Positions 50,272-59,261 of a stretch of DNA of 64,000 nucleotides are shown piece after piece. Every line of letters starts with the position of its first letter. Position 1 is the stretch's first letter. This DNA comes from Variovorax sp. ZS18.2.2 (GTDB taxonomy: Bacteria; Pseudomonadota; Gammaproteobacteria; Burkholderiales; Burkholderiaceae_C), in assembly GCF_024701975.1 (NCBI RefSeq), contig NZ_JANLNM010000005.1, positions 186,001 to 250,000 on the forward strand, given 5' to 3'. Position numbers and translations under genes: made by a program. Below the pieces are notes generated by a model. The model had not been told where the DNA came from. It worked only from the letters and a program-made list of their open reading frames with translations, and ran no database searches.

Positions 50272-51765
50272 ATGGCCGAAGCACTCGAGCAGAGCGCACT
50301 CAAGGACGTTGCCTATGCGGGCAGCGACTTTTCGTCGCTCCTTCAGAAGGAATTCAAGCCGCGCAGCGACGAAGCCAAGAGCGCCGTCGAAGCCGCCGTG
50401 CTCACGCTCGCGCAGCAGGCGCTGAGCAACAGCACCGTCATCGGCAAGGACGTGACCAAGTCGATCCAGGCCATGATCGCCGCGATCGACGCCAAGCTGA
50501 CCGACCAGGTCAACAAGATCATTCACCACCCCGACTACCAGAAGCTCGAGAGTGCGTGGCGCGGCCTGCACTACATGGTGAACAACACCGAGACCGACGA
50601 GCACCTGAAGATCCGGGTGATGGACATCTCGAAGGTGGATCTCGCCAAGAGCCTGAAGAAGTTCAAGGGCGCGGCCTGGGACCAGAGCCCGATGTTCAAG
50701 AAGATCTACGAGCAGGAATACGGCCAGTTCGGCGGCGAGCCGTTCGGTGCGCTGGTGGGCGACTACCACTTCGACCAGAGCCCGCCCGACATCGAACTGC
50801 TGGGCGAAATGTCCAAGATCGCGGCCTCGGCGCATGCGCCCTTCATCACCGGCGCGAGCCCCAACCTGATGCAGATGGAGTCGTGGCAGGAGCTCGCGAA
50901 CCCGCGCGACCTGACCAAGATCTTCCTCACGCCCGAGTACGCCGGCTGGCGCTCGCTGCGGGATTCGGACGACGCCAAGTACCTGGGCCTGTGCATGCCG
51001 CGCTTCCTGGCGCGCACGCCCTACGGCGCCAACACCAACCCGGTGGAAGAGTTCGACTTCGAGGAGGACACCGCCGGCGCCGACCACACCAAGTACGCCT
51101 GGGCCAACGCCGCGTATGCGATGGCGACCAACATCAACCGCTCGTACAAGCTCTACGGCTGGGGCTCGCGCATCCGCGGCATCGAGTCGGGCGGCGCGGT
51201 GGAAAACCTGCCGCTGCACACCTTCCCGAGCGACGACGGCGGCGTGGACCAGAAGTGCCCGACCGAGATCGCCATCAGCGACCGGCGCGAAGCCGAACTC
51301 TCCAAGGCCGGCCTGCTCTCGCTCATTCACCGCAAGAACTCCGACTTCGCGGCCTTCATCGGCGCCCAGTCGCTGCACAAGCCCGCCGAATACGACGACC
51401 CGGACGCCACGGCCAACGCCAACCTGGCCGCGCGCCTGCCCTACCTCTTTGCCTGCAACCGCTTTGCGCACTACTTGAAGTGCATCGTGCGCGACAAGGT
51501 CGGCAGCTTCAAGGAGCGCGACGACATGCAGCGCTGGCTCAACAAATGGATCATGAATTACGTGGACGGCGATCCCGTCAACTCCTCGGAAGAGACCAAG
51601 GCCCGCAAGCCCCTGGCCGCGGCCGAGGTGGTGGTGGAAGAGGTCGAGGGCAACCCCGGCTACTACACCTCCAAGTTCTTCCTGCGCCCGCACTACCAGC
51701 TCGAAGGCCTCACGGTGTCGCTGCGGCTGGTGTCCAAGCTGCCCTCGGCCAAGGGCGGCAAGTAA
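50272..51765 (+). CDS. tssC: T6SS contractile sheath large subunit TssC
   Basis: Large sheath protein (VipB), 497 residues. Conserved segments include ESAWRGLHYMV, YGQFGGEPFGALVGDYHFDQ, MPRFLARTPYG and the C-terminal LRPHYQLEGLTVSLRLVSKLP. GAGGAG is upstream of the ATG. The gap to hcp holds a perfect palindrome and a hairpin. Confidence 0.98.
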   Translation: MAEALEQSALKDVAYAGSDFSSLLQKEFKPRSDEAKSAVEAAVLTLAQQALSNSTVIGKDVTKSIQAMIAAIDAKLTDQVNKIIHHPDYQKLESAWRGLHYMVNNTETDEHLKIRVMDISKVDLAKSLKKFKGAAWDQSPMFKKIYEQEYGQFGGEPFGALVGDYHFDQSPPDIELLGEMSKIAASAHAPFITGASPNLMQMESWQELANPRDLTKIFLTPEYAGWRSLRDSDDAKYLGLCMPRFLARTPYGANTNPVEEFDFEEDTAGADHTKYAWANAAYAMATNINRSYKLYGWGSRIRGIESGGAVENLPLHTFPSDDGGVDQKCPTEIAISDRREAELSKAGLLSLIHRKNSDFAAFIGAQSLHKPAEYDDPDATANANLAARLPYLFACNRFAHYLKCIVRDKVGSFKERDDMQRWLNKWIMNYVDGDPVNSSEETKARKPLAAAEVVVEEVEGNPGYYTSKFFLRPHYQLEGLTVSLRLVSKLPSAKGGK

Positions 51766-51766
51766 C

Positions 51767-51808
51767 GAAGGCATATGCCTTCGGAGGGCCTTTGAAAACC
51801 CGGCCCTC
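51767..51808 (+). promoter_or_regulatory. Palindrome and hairpin between tssC and hcp
   Basis: A perfect 16-base palindrome GAAGGCATATGCCTTC (51767-51782) is followed immediately by a stem-loop GAGGGCC (51784-51790) / GGCCCTC (51802-51808). The run lies just after the tssC stop and 95 bases before hcp. No T-run follows. It may stabilise the hcp mRNA, mark a processing site or bind a regulator. Confidence 0.5.
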
Positions 51809-51902
51809 TGCTCGTTCTCTTGATAGCTCCCGGGCACCAACGCTTAGGCACCGCACGGAAGCCCTTTTTCTCTGACTCACACACAACTGAAAGGTAAGCA
51901 TC

Positions 51903-52385
51903 ATGGCTGCAGACATGTTTTTGAAGCTCGAAGGCGTCGACGGTGAATCCAAGGACGATTCGCACAAGAAGGAAATCGACGTTCTCGCCTGGAGCTGGGG
52001 CGCCAGCCAGTCCGGCACCGGCCACGTGGGCGGCGGTTCGGGCGCCGGCAAGGTGAGCGTGCAGGACGTCTCGATCACCAAGTACGTCGACTCCGCCTCG
52101 CACCTGCTGCTCCTGGATTGCTGCAATGGCCAGCACATCAAGAAGGGCACGCTGGTGGTCCGCAAGGCCGGCGCCACGCCGCTCGAATACATCAAGCTCA
52201 CGATGGAAGACATCCTGGTGAGCAACGTCCACACCGGCGGCAGCGGCGGCGAAGACCGCCTGACCGAGACCGTGACGCTGAACTTCTCGAAGTTCAAATA
52301 CGAGTACACGCCCCAGAAGGCCGACGGTTCCGGCGACGGCACCAAGGAAACCGGCTGGGACATCGCGGCCAACAAGAAGGTCTGA
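51903..52385 (+). CDS. hcp: T6SS tube protein Hcp
   Basis: Hcp forms the hexameric inner tube loaded with effectors. The 160-residue protein begins MAADMFLKLEGVDGESKDDSHKKEIDVLAWSWG and has SGAGKVSVQDVSITKYVDSASHLL and VTLNFSKFKYEYTPQ, all classical. GAAAGGTAAGC lies before the ATG. It is followed by a terminator-like hairpin and a candidate effector gene. Confidence 0.98.
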   Translation: MAADMFLKLEGVDGESKDDSHKKEIDVLAWSWGASQSGTGHVGGGSGAGKVSVQDVSITKYVDSASHLLLLDCCNGQHIKKGTLVVRKAGATPLEYIKLTMEDILVSNVHTGGSGGEDRLTETVTLNFSKFKYEYTPQKADGSGDGTKETGWDIAANKKV

Positions 52386-52411
52386 CGCGCTTCTCCGGCT
52401 GCGCAAGAAAA

Positions 52412-52430
52412 AAGCGGCCGGGGGCCGCTT
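52412..52430 (+). terminator. Terminator-like hairpin after hcp
   Basis: AAGCGGCC (52412-52419) and GGCCGCTT (52423-52430) form an eight-pair stem with a three-base loop, 27 bases after the hcp stop. TTCGACCTTTT follows, an imperfect T tract, so it is probably a partial terminator that keeps hcp expression above the downstream gene. Confidence 0.6.
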
Positions 52431-52455
52431 CGACCTTTTCAGCCGGAGACACGCG

Positions 52456-53016
52456 ATGGCAACACTCAACGCCAAGGTCCTTCAGTGGGCCAGCGCACAG
52501 GTCGGCAAGCAGATCGGCGCGGGCGAATGCTGGGACCTGGCCAACAAGGCCTTGCTGCAGGCCGGCGCCGGCACCTCGTCGGACTTCGGCCCGATGGGCG
52601 CCGACGACGACTACATCTGGGGCGACGAAGTCGCCCTCAAGGATGCGCTGCCCGGCGACATCCTCCAGTACCGCGACTACGAGATGACGACGACCACCAC
52701 GACCGACGTCACCTTCTCCGACGACTCGGGCTGGGTCGACGCCCCCTTCGTGACGGTCGGCCACCCGCACCACACCTCGGTCCTTTCGAAGAACCCGGGC
52801 ACCGGCGCCATCACGGTGCTGGAGCAGAACCACAAGGGCAACAAGGAAGCGGTGCGCTCCAGCACGATCCGCTGGAAGAGCAGCTCGACCTCGACCACCA
52901 CCCGCAAGCAGATGAAGCGACAGGACAACGGGAAGATGGAATCGGCCCTCGTGGTGGTCACGGTGGACGTGACCGTGAGCGGCACGCTCAAGGCCTACCG
53001 GCCCAAGAAGCCGTAA
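52456..53016 (+). CDS. Candidate papain-fold (NlpC/P60-like) T6SS effector
   Basis: A 186-residue protein without signal peptide, directly downstream of hcp. It begins with a helix holding a Cys (AGECWDLANKALLQAGA, C25), then PGDILQYRDY, and a strand with HPHHTSVL (H103, H105, H106) followed by VLEQNHKG (N125, H126). This Cys-then-His order matches NlpC/P60-like or CHAP peptidases that cut peptidoglycan. A Thr-rich run (78-83) separates the halves. It fits a small Hcp-delivered amidase effector. No clear immunity gene follows; the next gene is convergent pppA. Fold assignment by pattern only. Confidence 0.65.
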   Translation: MATLNAKVLQWASAQVGKQIGAGECWDLANKALLQAGAGTSSDFGPMGADDDYIWGDEVALKDALPGDILQYRDYEMTTTTTTDVTFSDDSGWVDAPFVTVGHPHHTSVLSKNPGTGAITVLEQNHKGNKEAVRSSTIRWKSSSTSTTTRKQMKRQDNGKMESALVVVTVDVTVSGTLKAYRPKKP

Positions 53017-53098
53017 GAAGGAGAGGGAGGGCATCACGCGCCTTGAGGGGCAGGCTGTGGCGAGCCTTGCGCCCCCTTGCGCACAGGGTGAACAGACC

Positions 53099-53938
53099 CT
53101 AGTCCTCCGATTTCCCGGGCGCCGCCGACGGCTCGTCGATCGGCGCCGGCATCGTCACTTCCTCCACCGCCGGCAGCAGCCGCGTCGCATCGTCTTCCTC
53201 GTCGGGAATCACCCAGAGCGTGAGTGCGGTGTAGTTGTCGTGCCCCGGCTTGGCATGCGCCTTGATCTGCGTGTCCAGTTGCTCGGTCCACTGGCTGGGC
53301 GTGCGCGAGGCATGCAGCGTGTCGACCAGGCACTCGTCGCCCAGTGGCTCCCACACGCCGTCGCTGCACAGCAGCAGCACATCGCCCGGCACGAGGCGCA
53401 TGCGGTCGGACACCGTGATGTCGGGCGCCTCCTCGATCGAGCCGAGCGCCGACAGCAGCATGTTGCGCTGCGGATGCAGGCGCGCGCCCTCCTCGTCGAG
53501 CATGCCGCCCGCAACCATCTGCTGCACCAGGCTGTGGTCGGTGGTGCGCGCCACGATGGCGCCGCCGCGGAACAGGTAGGCGCGGCTGTCGCCGCTGTGG
53601 ACCCAGGCGAGCGCCTGGTTCTCGAGATCGATCGCCGCGAAGACGATGGTCGAACGCATGCCGGCCAGCTTGCCGCCTTCGGCCTGGCGCGCCACCACGT
53701 CGCGGTTGGCCTGCTCGACCAGCGTGCGCAGGGTGAACTCGTCCAGCCCCGGCGCCGCCGAGAAGCCGCCCAGCACGCTGCTGCGCGCCGTGGCCGCCGC
53801 CACATCGCCGCCGCCATGACCGCCCGCGCCATCGGCCACCAGGCAGGCGACATAGCGCTCGTCATGCCAATGGCCATGGACGTCTTCGTTGTAGGTGCGG
53901 CCGCCCTGTCGGGACAAGGTGACGATTTCGATTTCCAA
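53099..53938 (-). CDS. pppA: T6SS PP2C-type protein phosphatase PppA
   Basis: Serine/threonine phosphatase that reverses the Thr-phosphorylation switch of T6SS. The 279-residue PP2C domain has RTYNEDVHG, VADGAGGHGGGDVAA, VHSGDSRAYLF, LLCSDGVWE and HDNYTAL, including the metal-binding aspartates. The start is a TTG at 53938, supported by GAGG eight bases upstream; no ATG fits. It follows tagH by 71 bases; the kinase PpkA is not in the window. Confidence 0.93.
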   Translation of the reverse strand: MEIEIVTLSRQGGRTYNEDVHGHWHDERYVACLVADGAGGHGGGDVAAATARSSVLGGFSAAPGLDEFTLRTLVEQANRDVVARQAEGGKLAGMRSTIVFAAIDLENQALAWVHSGDSRAYLFRGGAIVARTTDHSLVQQMVAGGMLDEEGARLHPQRNMLLSALGSIEEAPDITVSDRMRLVPGDVLLLCSDGVWEPLGDECLVDTLHASRTPSQWTEQLDTQIKAHAKPGHDNYTALTLWVIPDEEDDATRLLPAVEEVTMPAPIDEPSAAPGKSED

Positions 53939-54009
53939 GCGGGGTGCCTCGCGTGTGCTGGTGTTGTTGTGGTTGCGACCGAGGTCGTCGTTCTTCTCTT
54001 GTTTTTTTC

Positions 54010-55737
54010 TTACTGTCCGTCTGACTTCAGGCGCGCCATCTGCTCTTCGTAGGCTTCGAGAAAGGCCTTGCCGAAAAGGTTGTGGAAATCGTCTTCCGCC
54101 TCGCTCGCGATGCCGCCGTAGAGCGCCACGAACTGGTCCCAGAGCTTGGCCTTGCGGTTGGCGGCGAAGATGGCGTCGAGCGCCGACTTCGCGCTGATCT
54201 TCTTCTCGAGCTCCCCGGGTTCGAAGCGCGTGATGACATGCGCCAACGCCGCGCGCATGCCCACCATCACGCCGAACTGGTGGGCGCGCAGGTCGTTGAA
54301 GGCATCGCGCATCGCGGCCTCGGGCGGCATGAAGCCGCGCACGCCGGGCCCCAGCAGGTGCGCGAGCGCCACTTCCACTGTGGGCGAGAACTTGAGCGGG
54401 TTGTTGGCCTGCGCCGCGATCATCGTGACCTCGGCGCGCACCTCGCGCTTGAACTCCTGGCGCGTGAGCAGCAGCTGCAACGTGCCCTCGGTGGCGCTGC
54501 GCAGCATCGAACCGATGCGCTCCATGAGGCCGGGCGTGAGCATCTCGGGCGGCTGGTGCGTGCTGGCGAGGCCGCGCAGGAAGGCGGCGAGCAGCTCGTC
54601 GTCGGTGGCGATGCGTTCGGCGCGAGGCGCGGCCGGTGCGGGCGCGCGTTGAACGGGAGGTGGCGGTGGTGGCGGCAAAGGAGGCAGTGGCTCCAGCGGC
54701 TTGCTGCCAAGCTCGGGGCCACTGATGCGGATCGGCTGGCCCGTGATGTCGTCGAACTGCGGCAGCACCTCTGCGGGTGCTGCGGCCACCGGCGCGGGCG
54801 CTGGTGGTGGAGGCGGCGGTGGCGGAGGAGGTGGTGGCGTCACCTCCTTCGGCGGTGTGAAGCCGAACTGGTCGATCGGCAAGTGGTCGGAGCGCGGTGT
54901 CGGCGTGGACGGTGCCGCGCTCTGCAACGCGGCGAGCGGGTCCGCGGACGAAGCCGTGTTCGGCTGCAGCAGCGGATCGGCCAGCGGCGACAGCGCGAGC
55001 GGGTCGCCACCGATGCCGCCGCCGCTCCCCATGCCACCGAACAGCTCGTCGATGCCGGACGCCTTGCCGTGCGCGGGCGGCACGCCGAGGTCGGAGAAAT
55101 CGTCGAGCGCGCCGATGCCCGCGGCCGGCGCGGAGCTCGGCGTGGGCCCAAGCAGGTTGGCGAACGGATCGACCTGCGCAGCCTGCGCATTGCGGGAGCC
55201 GGTTTCCATCGGGTCGGGGAACAGCAGCGAGTCGGCACTGGCGGGCGCCGCGGCCTTGTTGGCGCCGGACCCGGCTGCGGGCGCAGGTGCTGGCGGCGAG
55301 CCGAGCCCCGCGAGCAGGTCGGCGAAAGGATCGTCGCTCGTGCTCGCGGCCGGAGCGGCACCGGCCGGCGCCGACATGACGGTGTTGGGAATCGCCAGCG
55401 ACGGCGGGGGCGCTGCCGCCGTGGCGGCCGTCATGCGCACGCTGAGCTCGAAGCTGCCGACCACCAGCCGCGCGCCGTCGGTGAGCGGCGCTTCCTTGCC
55501 CGACCCGAGCGACACGCCGTTGCACTGCAGCGGATTGCTGCCGCGGTCGATCACGAAGTACTGGCCGTCGCGGCACAGCACCTGGGCATGCACGCGCGAG
55601 ACCGTGCGATCCGGATCGTCGAGCACCAGCGTGTTGGTGTCGGCCCGGCCGATGGTGCCCCCGTTGGGCCCGAAGTCGGCGGCGATGGGCTGCCCCGCCG
55701 GAGCGCCTTGCCGGGTGATGACAGCGATATGGATCAT
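54010..55737 (-). CDS. tagH: T6SS FHA-domain protein TagH
   Basis: FHA protein that reads the PpkA phosphorylation signal. The FHA domain (about residues 20-100: GTIGRADTNTLVLDDPDRTVSRVHAQV) is followed by a long Ala/Pro-rich linker with a poly-Pro stretch at about 295-310 and another at about 350, then the C-terminal TagH domain (about 385-575: LLAAFLRGLASTHQPPEMLTPGLMERIGSMLR; KSALDAIFAANRKAKLWDQF). Together with pppA it indicates post-translational control of this T6SS. Confidence 0.94.
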   Translation of the reverse strand: MIHIAVITRQGAPAGQPIAADFGPNGGTIGRADTNTLVLDDPDRTVSRVHAQVLCRDGQYFVIDRGSNPLQCNGVSLGSGKEAPLTDGARLVVGSFELSVRMTAATAAAPPPSLAIPNTVMSAPAGAAPAASTSDDPFADLLAGLGSPPAPAPAAGSGANKAAAPASADSLLFPDPMETGSRNAQAAQVDPFANLLGPTPSSAPAAGIGALDDFSDLGVPPAHGKASGIDELFGGMGSGGGIGGDPLALSPLADPLLQPNTASSADPLAALQSAAPSTPTPRSDHLPIDQFGFTPPKEVTPPPPPPPPPPPPAPAPVAAAPAEVLPQFDDITGQPIRISGPELGSKPLEPLPPLPPPPPPPVQRAPAPAAPRAERIATDDELLAAFLRGLASTHQPPEMLTPGLMERIGSMLRSATEGTLQLLLTRQEFKREVRAEVTMIAAQANNPLKFSPTVEVALAHLLGPGVRGFMPPEAAMRDAFNDLRAHQFGVMVGMRAALAHVITRFEPGELEKKISAKSALDAIFAANRKAKLWDQFVALYGGIASEAEDDFHNLFGKAFLEAYEEQMARLKSDGQ

Positions 55738-55859
55738 GAATCGGCCCCCGAGGCTCTAGGCCTTTCTATCCCGGACACAGCCCGCGCACGCACGGACGTG
55801 CACGGGCGAAAAAACTCAGAAGGAGTATTCATTCCGGGGGGCGGGTTGGCAATCTCGCC

Positions 55860-56027
55860 TTAAGAGGTATGCCATTGCAGCCAGGCGGCGACGGCGGTGA
55901 AGATGAGGGCGATGAGGAGCCAGGTGCGGGTGGCGGGGTCGATGCGCCGTGCGTTGCGCGACCAGCGCAGCGCGGCGGCGACGAGGAAGACGAGCGCCAG
56001 CGCGGCAAGAACATGCTTCGCGGCCAT
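55860..56027 (-). CDS. Small two-helix membrane protein
   Basis: A 55-residue protein with two hydrophobic helices (about 6-20 and 34-50) separated by a basic loop with Arg residues (RWSRNARR). Its ATG lies five bases after the stop of the TIGR02270 gene, so it is co-transcribed and probably co-translated. No family recognised; the coupling supports a real gene in this T6SS operon. Confidence 0.55.
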   Translation of the reverse strand: MAAKHVLAALALVFLVAAALRWSRNARRIDPATRTWLLIALIFTAVAAWLQWHTS

Positions 56028-56032
56028 GCGCT

Positions 56033-57328
56033 TCAGGCCCCCATGCCATCGAGCCATCGCTGCTGCCGCCAGGCTGGCGCCGCGGTGGGAAACAACGGCG
56101 TGCCGGGCTTCATCAGGCTCAGGTGCAGCGAAGCCGCCGCACGCTGGCGCTGGCTGCCTTCGCGCAACACGCGAATGCAATGCCCTTCTCCCGGCGGCTC
56201 GCCCATGAAGAAGCGCTGGCCCGCGGGGAACCGGTGCCTGTTGGCCTGCCACCATGCCCCGATCTTCCCGGGGTCGGGCCAGGGCAGGCTGTCGTCCTCG
56301 TCCATCGCCACGTCGGGGTCGCCGGGATCGTCGTTCGGGCCGGACACCAGGCCATCGGGCCGATCGCACTCGAGGTCCAGAAAGGCCAGGTCGAGCCCGG
56401 TGACGAGGCTGAAGGATTCGCCTGCAAGCCGGGCCAGTTTCGGATCGTGCATCTGCTCGATGAGCCATGCGATGCCATGCGGATCGCCCAGCTCGCCGGC
56501 ACCGCGAACCAGCGTTCGGGCATGTGCCCGGTCTTTCGCAAACCCCGCCAGCATGGCGAGACCTTGCTCGGGCGTCGCGACCTTCAACACGATCGACAGC
56601 GCCTCCAGCCCGTGAAGTCCGCCCCCGGCCGCCATGGCTTCGAGCACGGCCATCGATGCGCCGCGGTCACCTGTCAGCAAGGCGGCGCGCGCGGCCTCGA
56701 AGGCACAGGAAGTGTTCGCGTCGCCCATCGCCGCGACGCAGGCGCCGCGCAGATCCATGCGGCCGCGCCTGCCCACCATGCGCAGCGCGCGTTGCCTGAG
56801 ACCGGCATCGTCGTCGCCCAGTGCATCGGCAAGCGTGTCTCCCGGGTCCACGCCGTGCTGGTCGCAAGCCACCAGCCCCACTTCGCGCCACCAGGGGTCG
56901 CGAGCATCGAGCAGCGGTTGCACCAGTCCTCGCAGTGCGGCCGCCTCGACCCAACCGAACGCCGACAGAAGGCCGGCCCGCCCGTCGGGCAGTGCCGCAG
57001 CCGCGGCCAGCAGCCTGGAGAGCCGGTCCGTGTCGCGGTCTTCGATGGCGCGCACCGTGACAGCGAAGAACTCGGCCACGCCCGGACGCTCCAGCACCTG
57101 CAGGCACAAGGCCGCGCCCAGCGCGCCCGCGACGCCGATGCCGTCCAGGTGCGCCGCAATGCGTTCGTCGAGGCGCGCGAGGCGAGGCAGCCTCACGTGC
57201 GGCGCACGCACCAGCACCGAGCGCACGCGTCGCAGTTGAACGGCCTCGTCCACGTGCTGCTGCACCACCAGCGGCACCGGGGTACGGCGTGGCCGCGCGA
57301 CAGCGGCTGGATGCTCGGCAACGGACAT
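56033..57328 (-). CDS. TIGR02270 family protein (HEAT-like)
   Basis: A 431-residue protein I recognise as TIGR02270 type, found in T6SS effector loci. It is largely alpha-helical with HEAT-like repeats (about residues 40-300), a conserved SLVTGLDLAFLDLE segment, an acidic loop (about 335-350) and a C-terminal LPWPDPGKIGAWWQANRHRFPAGQRFFMG. The role is unknown; position two genes downstream of a PAAR-toxin suggests an adaptor or immunity-linked function. It starts 16 bases after the propeller-like gene. Confidence 0.85.
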   Translation of the reverse strand: MSVAEHPAAVARPRRTPVPLVVQQHVDEAVQLRRVRSVLVRAPHVRLPRLARLDERIAAHLDGIGVAGALGAALCLQVLERPGVAEFFAVTVRAIEDRDTDRLSRLLAAAAALPDGRAGLLSAFGWVEAAALRGLVQPLLDARDPWWREVGLVACDQHGVDPGDTLADALGDDDAGLRQRALRMVGRRGRMDLRGACVAAMGDANTSCAFEAARAALLTGDRGASMAVLEAMAAGGGLHGLEALSIVLKVATPEQGLAMLAGFAKDRAHARTLVRGAGELGDPHGIAWLIEQMHDPKLARLAGESFSLVTGLDLAFLDLECDRPDGLVSGPNDDPGDPDVAMDEDDSLPWPDPGKIGAWWQANRHRFPAGQRFFMGEPPGEGHCIRVLREGSQRQRAAASLHLSLMKPGTPLFPTAAPAWRQQRWLDGMGA

Positions 57329-57344
57329 GGGGCAGCGCTCCCGG

Positions 57345-58253
57345 CTAGACCATCACCTGCCACCGGCCGCCGGCGATCAGCCCGACGCTGCGTCCGGCCA
57401 GCGACCACACGCCGTCGGGACCGGAGCGCAGCACGACGAACTCGTTCTTCTGCCGCTTGGCAATTGCCAGCGGCTGGAGCGATGCGCCGTCATACGTGTC
57501 GATGCCATCGACGTGTGCCAGATAGATCGCATCGCCCTCCGCGGCGATGCCCCAGTAGTCCCGCTCCATGTCGTCCGTTGCCACGGCCTGCCACTGGTCG
57601 GCGGCGCCGATCAGCAGCGTGTCGTTGTCGCCGCCGATGGCGAAGCGCCCGTCCGGCAGCCGGCACACCGTGTTCAGGCTCGAATTGCCCGGCAGGTCCA
57701 GCTTGTGCCAGGCCCGGCCATCGAAACGAGCGCCGTAGCCGTCCGAGGTGACGACCATGAAGTCGGAGGCGGAAGCGCCCGCGAGGTCTTCGATGGTCAC
57801 GTCCTCGCCTTCGACCGTGAGTTGCGGCAGCGCCGCGAAGCGTCCGTCGGCGAACAGATAGACCTGCCCCACCGAACCCGCACAGACGACGTCCGCGCCA
57901 AGCAACCGCAATCGCCGCAAGGGCCCGAGGTCCTCCACGGCAGGATTGGAAAATCGCTGCAGCGACTGCGCAAGCGCCGCGTCGGTGGTGCCGCCGAGCC
58001 AGTCGAAGCTGATCAGCGTGCCGTTCTCGCCGAGCGCGTAGCCGGTGCCACCGGCACCCGCATCGATGGAGACGAGCTCGTCCCCTCCGAAGGAAAACGC
58101 AGCAACGGCGGCGTCGCGCACGACCAGCACGCGGTTGTCGGGGTTGTCGTAGTCATCGCCGACGGTGCAGCCCAGCAGCACCACGCCGGACGCCGGGTTG
58201 GCACCTTCCTGGATGTAGTCCAGGCGCTTGAGCACCTTGGGAAACGGGTTCAT
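57345..58253 (-). CDS. Propeller-like hypothetical protein; candidate immunity protein
   Basis: A 302-residue acidic protein with no signal peptide, built of repeating short strands with Gly-Asp turns (for example LLGADVVCAGSVGQVYLFADGRF, SASDFMVVTSDGYGARFDGRAWHKLDL, GRFAIGGDNDTLLIGAADQWQAV), which looks like a WD40-like beta-propeller. It starts 12 bases after the stop of the PAAR-like toxin gene, the usual place for an immunity gene. Function inferred from position only. Confidence 0.6.
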   Translation of the reverse strand: MNPFPKVLKRLDYIQEGANPASGVVLLGCTVGDDYDNPDNRVLVVRDAAVAAFSFGGDELVSIDAGAGGTGYALGENGTLISFDWLGGTTDAALAQSLQRFSNPAVEDLGPLRRLRLLGADVVCAGSVGQVYLFADGRFAALPQLTVEGEDVTIEDLAGASASDFMVVTSDGYGARFDGRAWHKLDLPGNSSLNTVCRLPDGRFAIGGDNDTLLIGAADQWQAVATDDMERDYWGIAAEGDAIYLAHVDGIDTYDGASLQPLAIAKRQKNEFVVLRSGPDGVWSLAGRSVGLIAGGRWQVMV

Positions 58254-58265
58254 GAGCGGGTCCTT

Positions 58266-59261
58266 TCAGGCATGCTGCCTGGATCGCGGCAGCGGGTCGT
58301 TGGTCTTCACCGTGAGCTTCATGCGGCTGTGTCCGAGGGCCAGTTGGCGTGCCATGCATTTCTCGTCGCAGCCCTTGGAATCCCCGGAATTGATCTTTCC
58401 CTGGGCCGACTTGGCCGCGGTCTTGATGCCTTCCTTCAGCGTGTACTTCTTGCCCTTGTTGGCCGGGTCCTTGAACCACTTGTTCTTCTCGACCGTGTAG
58501 TTGCAGCCGACCTTGCCATGCTCGGTGTGCTTGGCATGCGAGGTGCCCTTCAGGCAGACGCAGGGCGCCTTGTTCGACACGTAGTTGGTGGCCGGGTCCG
58601 GCTTGCCGCGCCCCGCGTGGGCAACGAACTCCTTCGAGGGCAGCGGGTGGTGCGGCGTCATCTGCCTGGAGGTGCTGGGCGCGTTGCAGCAGGTGTTGGG
58701 CGAGTACGGCGCCAGCATGCATTTGCGCGCCTTGCAGCAGTCGCGCCCGTAGTCGTTGGCACCCGAGCAGTTGTCCTTGATGTCCTTGGCCATGGCCTTG
58801 CACGGGTGGCCTTTCACGTTCATCGCGATCGCATCCTGGTAGGGCCACGGAACCGCTTCGTTGGCCGTGCTGCCATGGTTGTGCGTGGTCAGGTCCAGAT
58901 TGCGCACGACGTTCTCGCCCTCGACCTTCACGTCCATCGACCAGGCATTGAAGTAGACCTTGCCAGTGATCTTGCTGTTGATGATGCCCTTCTTGGGCGC
59001 ACAGCCCGCCTCGTCGCCGGTGCTCTTCTTGAAGTAGCTCTTGTTCTTCAGCATCACCTCCTTGCCCGAAATCTTCACGCTGGTCGACCCGTTGGTGCAA
59101 TCCGATGCGAGCCCCGTGTTCGGGTAGGGAATGGGCACGCCCGGCGGCGTGGCGGGTGTCTGCGGCGGCGTGAAGCAGACATCGGGAAAGGCGCAGATCG
59201 ACTTGCCCGCCGCCGCCTTGCACGACACCTCCATGTTGTTGGCATAGACCTCGTTGCTCAA
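58266..59261 (-). CDS. PAAR-like (DUF4150) protein with HNH/GHH-type toxin tail
   Basis: A 331-residue specialised T6SS effector. Residues 1-130 are the DUF4150 PAAR-like tip (SNEVYANNMEVSCKAAAGKSICAFPDVCFTPP; PIPYPNTGLASDCTNGSTSVKISGKEVM). The C-terminal half is Cys/His-rich: DCCKARKCMLAPYSP and TPHHPLPSKEF (H204, H205), NKAPCVCLKGTSH (C234, C236) and EHGK (H248). This resembles the GHH2-type HNH/endonuclease VII toxins. The start is a TTG at 59261 in a TTGA overlap with the upstream gene and has GGAGGAG five bases upstream. Probably a DNase. Confidence 0.8.
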   Translation of the reverse strand: MSNEVYANNMEVSCKAAAGKSICAFPDVCFTPPQTPATPPGVPIPYPNTGLASDCTNGSTSVKISGKEVMLKNKSYFKKSTGDEAGCAPKKGIINSKITGKVYFNAWSMDVKVEGENVVRNLDLTTHNHGSTANEAVPWPYQDAIAMNVKGHPCKAMAKDIKDNCSGANDYGRDCCKARKCMLAPYSPNTCCNAPSTSRQMTPHHPLPSKEFVAHAGRGKPDPATNYVSNKAPCVCLKGTSHAKHTEHGKVGCNYTVEKNKWFKDPANKGKKYTLKEGIKTAAKSAQGKINSGDSKGCDEKCMARQLALGHSRMKLTVKTNDPLPRSRQHA

